Positions 33,100 through 35,556 of a stretch of 35,556 bases of DNA are shown here, piece after piece (position 1 is the first letter of the stretch; each line of letters starts with the position of its first letter). The DNA comes from CAYZWU01 sp964482235 (GTDB lineage: Bacteria; Planctomycetota; B15-G4; CAYZWU01): positions 1 to 35,556 of the forward strand of contig CAYZWU010000054.1 of the NCBI GenBank assembly GCA_964482235.1. The letters run 5' to 3'. The notes under the pieces were generated by a model. That model saw nothing but the letters and a program-made list of their open reading frames with translations. It was not told the DNA's origin and did not search any database. The position numbers and the translations under genes were made by a program.

Positions 33100-33696
33100 A
33101 TGATGAAAGCTGTTCTGACAGCCATCGGGCTCATGTGTGTCGTGGCAGGATGCATCGCACCCTCGGGCTTCCCCCCCCAGACTGCCGTCGAAACGGAGAA
33201 GATCCCGGCAAAGAAGAGAATCGAGATCTCCCTGACGCCCGGCGACTTCCGGATCACGGAAGTGGAGTTCCACGTGGACGAGTCTGCCGTCCCCGAGGAG
33301 GTCAGGCAGATGGCCCTGGAGCTGATCGGCGGCAGGATCGAGGACTGCGAGATCGAGTATCACGGCTCCGAGATCTTCTACGAGGTCACCTGCATCAAGG
33401 ACGGCCGGGAGGAGGAGGTGATGTTCACCTCGGATTTCAAGCCGCACCGCTGGGAGGTGGGTGTGCCGAAGAGCAGCGTCCCCGGCAAGGTGATGAATGC
33501 TGCCGAGCTTGCCGTCCCCGGCGCTGACGTGGCCAAGTGCGAGGAGATCCGCGACGGCGACAAGAACCTCCTGGAGTACCACTTCAAGCTGTCGAAGGCC
33601 GACAAGAAGTACAAGGCCGTCGTCTCTCTTGCGGGAGAGCTCCTTTTCCTCTACAGGGAAACAGTCGGCGAGATCGAAGTCCCGCTCGAATTCTGA
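33100..33696 (+). CDS. Small lipoprotein of unknown function
   Basis: The protein has 198 residues. AGGAGG seven bases upstream supports the ATG at 33100. The signal peptide ends in VVAGC with the lipidated Cys at residue 18. The mature part is charged and contains a region like PepSY-type domains (about 50-190, EVEFHVDESAVPEEVRQMALE and a YHFKLSKADKKYKAVV strand), though the match is only suggestive. It is followed after 32 bases by moeA. A link to molybdenum enzymes is inferred only from position. Confidence 0.78.
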   Translation: MMKAVLTAIGLMCVVAGCIAPSGFPPQTAVETEKIPAKKRIEISLTPGDFRITEVEFHVDESAVPEEVRQMALELIGGRIEDCEIEYHGSEIFYEVTCIKDGREEEVMFTSDFKPHRWEVGVPKSSVPGKVMNAAELAVPGADVAKCEEIRDGDKNLLEYHFKLSKADKKYKAVVSLAGELLFLYRETVGEIEVPLEF

Positions 33697-33728
33697 CGGC
33701 CTTTGACCGAGTTCCTCTGGAAAACACC

Positions 33729-34943
33729 ATGTCGATCACGTTCGAGGAATCGCAGGAGATCCTGAAGAAGCGGGTGATCTCGCACCGATCCGTCCAGGGC
33801 GAGACCGTGCCTGTCCGCGACGCGGCGGGCCGTGTCCTCGTCGAGGATGTCCATTCCTCCCTCGACCTTCCCCCCTTCGACAAATCGCAGATGGACGGGT
33901 ACGCGGTGCGGGAAGGCGACGAGAGAGAGTCGTACCGCATGATCGAGATCGTGCCGGCCGGCCGGGAGGGGACGCTTCCTCTCGAACCGGGGACCTGCGT
34001 GAAGATCATGACAGGGGCTCCCGTGCCCGGCGGCACGGGAAGGGTCGTCAAGAAGGAGGACACGGAGGTCGACGGCGACATCGTCCGGATAATCGGCCGG
34101 GATACAAGAGCCTTCATCGCCCGCAGGGGAGACGACTGCCGCAAGGGAGACCGGGTGGCCTGGTCAGGAGAGCGGCTGGGAAGCCTCGATGCCGCCAACC
34201 TCCTTTCCTGCGGCATCGAGACGGTCAGCGTAGCCAGGCAGCCGAGAACGGCCGTCATCGTCACGGGCAGCGAGATCGTCGACTCGATGGAGGAGCTGGA
34301 GCCCGGCAAGATCTTCAACTCCAACGGACCGATGCTGGAGGGGATGCTCGCAGACGCCGGCTTTCCCGTTGTCTTCGCCGCCCGCATCCCCGACGACCCG
34401 GAGAAGCTAGGGAAGGGGATTCGTGAAGCCCTGGACGCGGCGGATGTCGTCCTTCTCTCGGGCGGAGTCTCGGCCGGGGATTTCGACCACGTGCCGGGAG
34501 CGATGGAGGCGTGCGGCCTGAAGATCCACTTCTCGCGAATCTCCATGAAGCCGGGCCGTCCCATGACGCTCGCGACGGGGGATCGCGGGATCGCCCTGGG
34601 GCTGCCGGGCAATCCCGTTTCCGTTCTCGTCACCTTTCACCTCTTCGCCCTTCCCACGCTGGCCGCACTGGAGGGGGAAGCGTGGCGGCGCCTCTTCACC
34701 CGGGTCCGCCTGAGAACGGCCTTCTCGAGAAAGAGATCGGGGCGGACCGAGTTCGTACCCGCGCGCCTGGCCCGCGACGGCCGGCTCGTGAGGCCCGACT
34801 ATCACGGCTCGGGGCACCTGATGGCGATCCGTAACGCCGACGGCTTCTTCCGCATCAGCCGCGGGGTGAAGAAGATCGCTGCCGGAGCGGCGGTGCCTTT
34901 CTTCAGGATCGTCGGCAAGGAAAGGTGGGTTCATGGCCTCTGA
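33729..34943 (+). CDS. moeA: Molybdopterin molybdenumtransferase
   Basis: The protein has 404 residues, the usual length. MoeA inserts molybdate into adenylylated molybdopterin to form the molybdenum cofactor. Visible motifs are PPFDKSQMDGYAV (48-60), KIMTGAPVPGGTGRVV (92-107), TGSEIV (179-184), LLSGGVSAGDFDHV (242-255), SMKPGRPMTLA (272-282) and GLPGNPVSVLVTFHLF (291-306). The start at 33729 is chosen from homology with the family N-terminus (MSITFEESQEIL); the ribosome-binding site is poor, so coupling to the lipoprotein is possible. Its end overlaps the next gene by 11 bases. Confidence 0.93.
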   Translation: MSITFEESQEILKKRVISHRSVQGETVPVRDAAGRVLVEDVHSSLDLPPFDKSQMDGYAVREGDERESYRMIEIVPAGREGTLPLEPGTCVKIMTGAPVPGGTGRVVKKEDTEVDGDIVRIIGRDTRAFIARRGDDCRKGDRVAWSGERLGSLDAANLLSCGIETVSVARQPRTAVIVTGSEIVDSMEELEPGKIFNSNGPMLEGMLADAGFPVVFAARIPDDPEKLGKGIREALDAADVVLLSGGVSAGDFDHVPGAMEACGLKIHFSRISMKPGRPMTLATGDRGIALGLPGNPVSVLVTFHLFALPTLAALEGEAWRRLFTRVRLRTAFSRKRSGRTEFVPARLARDGRLVRPDYHGSGHLMAIRNADGFFRISRGVKKIAAGAAVPFFRIVGKERWVHGL

Positions 34944-35433
34944 AACGGCGAGGTGGTACATCATCACGGTGAGCGACCGCTCGTCCCGCGGCGAGTTGCC
35001 CGACAAGAGCGGCCCGCGGGCCTCGGAGCTGGTCAAGGAGTGGTACCAGGCCGCCGGCGGCGTGGCGGTGATCACCAGCGACATCGTGCCCGACGACCGG
35101 GCGGCGATCCGGGCGGTCCTGGAGAGGGCGCTCGGCAGCGACGTGGACGTGATCCTCACCACCGGGGGCACGGGCCTCAGCCCCCGCGACCTGACCCCCG
35201 ATGTGACGAAGGGAATCCTGGAGAAGCAGCTCCCCGGCGTGATGGAAATGATCCGCACGAAGTACGGCGCCAGGAACTCCCGCGCCCTCCTGTCACGCGG
35301 CCTGGCAGGATCGAGCGGCCGCACGCTCATCTTCAACCTACCCGGCAGCGTCAAGGCGGTGGAGGAGTACCTCGCGGAAATCCTGCCCCTAGTAGACCAC
35401 GCCCTAGACATGCTCCACGGCGGCGATCATTAG
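34933..35433 (+). CDS. mog: Mog/MoaB-type molybdopterin adenylyltransferase
   Basis: The protein has 166 residues, normal for the family. These enzymes adenylylate molybdopterin before metal insertion by MoeA. Motifs are TVSDRSSRGELPDKSGP (12-28), TTGGTGLSPRDLTPD (76-90) and NLPGSVKAVEEYL (135-147). The start lies inside the end of moeA (11-base overlap), so translation is probably coupled. A MoaB-type name cannot be excluded from the sequence alone. The other cofactor genes (moaA, moaC, moaE) are not in the window. Confidence 0.85.
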   Translation: MASETARWYIITVSDRSSRGELPDKSGPRASELVKEWYQAAGGVAVITSDIVPDDRAAIRAVLERALGSDVDVILTTGGTGLSPRDLTPDVTKGILEKQLPGVMEMIRTKYGARNSRALLSRGLAGSSGRTLIFNLPGSVKAVEEYLAEILPLVDHALDMLHGGDH

Positions 35434-35480
35434 TCGGCTGAACGCTTTCCTTGGATAGCTTTCGTAGTTTGCCAGCCCGT

Positions 35481-35528
35481 CGGCGTTGAGCACTCCGTTT
35501 TGGAGCTGGGACGTCGGAAGACCTCCTT
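35481..35528 (+). repeat. Partial third copy of the palindromic element
   Basis: The arm 35481-35508 (CGGCGTTGAGCACTCC ...) and the following GGACGTCGGAAGACCTCCTT match the arm and spacer of the elements at 15243 and 15747 (read in reverse). The expected second arm is not seen in the remaining 28 bases; it may be missing, or lie outside the window. Confidence 0.7.
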
Positions 35529-35556
35529 CCATGAGAAGGCCAACCGTGTCAATGGA

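Overview
The window is GC-rich bacterial DNA with closely packed genes and many large exported proteins. These carry beta-propeller repeats (FG-GAP, SBBP, LVIVD, TolB-like), and there are several peptidases. No 16S rRNA or other marker gene is present. The mix (SBBP protein, tricorn-like S41 peptidase, C25-like peptidase, large secreted proteins ending in an IYFQ/IWFQ-type module) suggests an uncultivated lineage of the FCB group, such as Eisenbacteria or Krumholzibacteria, or a planctomycete-like organism. That placement is inference.

Layout. Positions 1-7603 hold an FG-GAP propeller protein, an LVIVD-type lipoprotein, an M1 aminopeptidase and a large SBBP-repeat protein. Positions 7830-13730 hold five tandem minus-strand paralogues of about 363 residues each, all with signal peptides and of unknown function. 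Four of the five carry the same short leader motif 28-30 bases upstream of the start codon. Positions 13946-15223 hold an inositol-monophosphatase-like enzyme and a small holin-like membrane protein. Positions 15224-15905 contain no gene but carry two long palindromic repeats. Positions 15906-22965 hold a malonyl-CoA-synthetase-like enzyme, an OPT oligopeptide transporter and a tricorn-type S41 peptidase. Positions 23211-26557 hold a C25-like cysteine peptidase and a membrane-anchored HExxH protein, each preceded by the same TATAAT-containing 11-mer.

Positions 32820-26672 form one tight minus-strand operon: methyltransferase, M24 peptidase, AAA/OLD-type ATPase, DUF4276 protein, MBOAT O-acyltransferase and SGNH hydrolase. 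The ATPase/DUF4276 pair looks AT-richer than its neighbours and is joined to the M24 gene by an ATGA overlap. It is the best candidate for a defence module. A divergent plus-strand operon then encodes a lipoprotein and two molybdenum-cofactor genes (moeA and a mog/moaB-type gene).

Themes. Peptide use (M1, S41, OPT, M24, C25-like, HExxH) and surface modification (MBOAT plus SGNH) dominate. The most unusual items are the five-gene secreted family with its conserved leader and a local sequence exchange, the ATPase-DUF4276 pair inside a housekeeping-like operon, and two families of dispersed palindromic repeats. In one of these families the two arms of each copy have changed together. Percentages, base composition and homologies were judged by reading; no database search was run.
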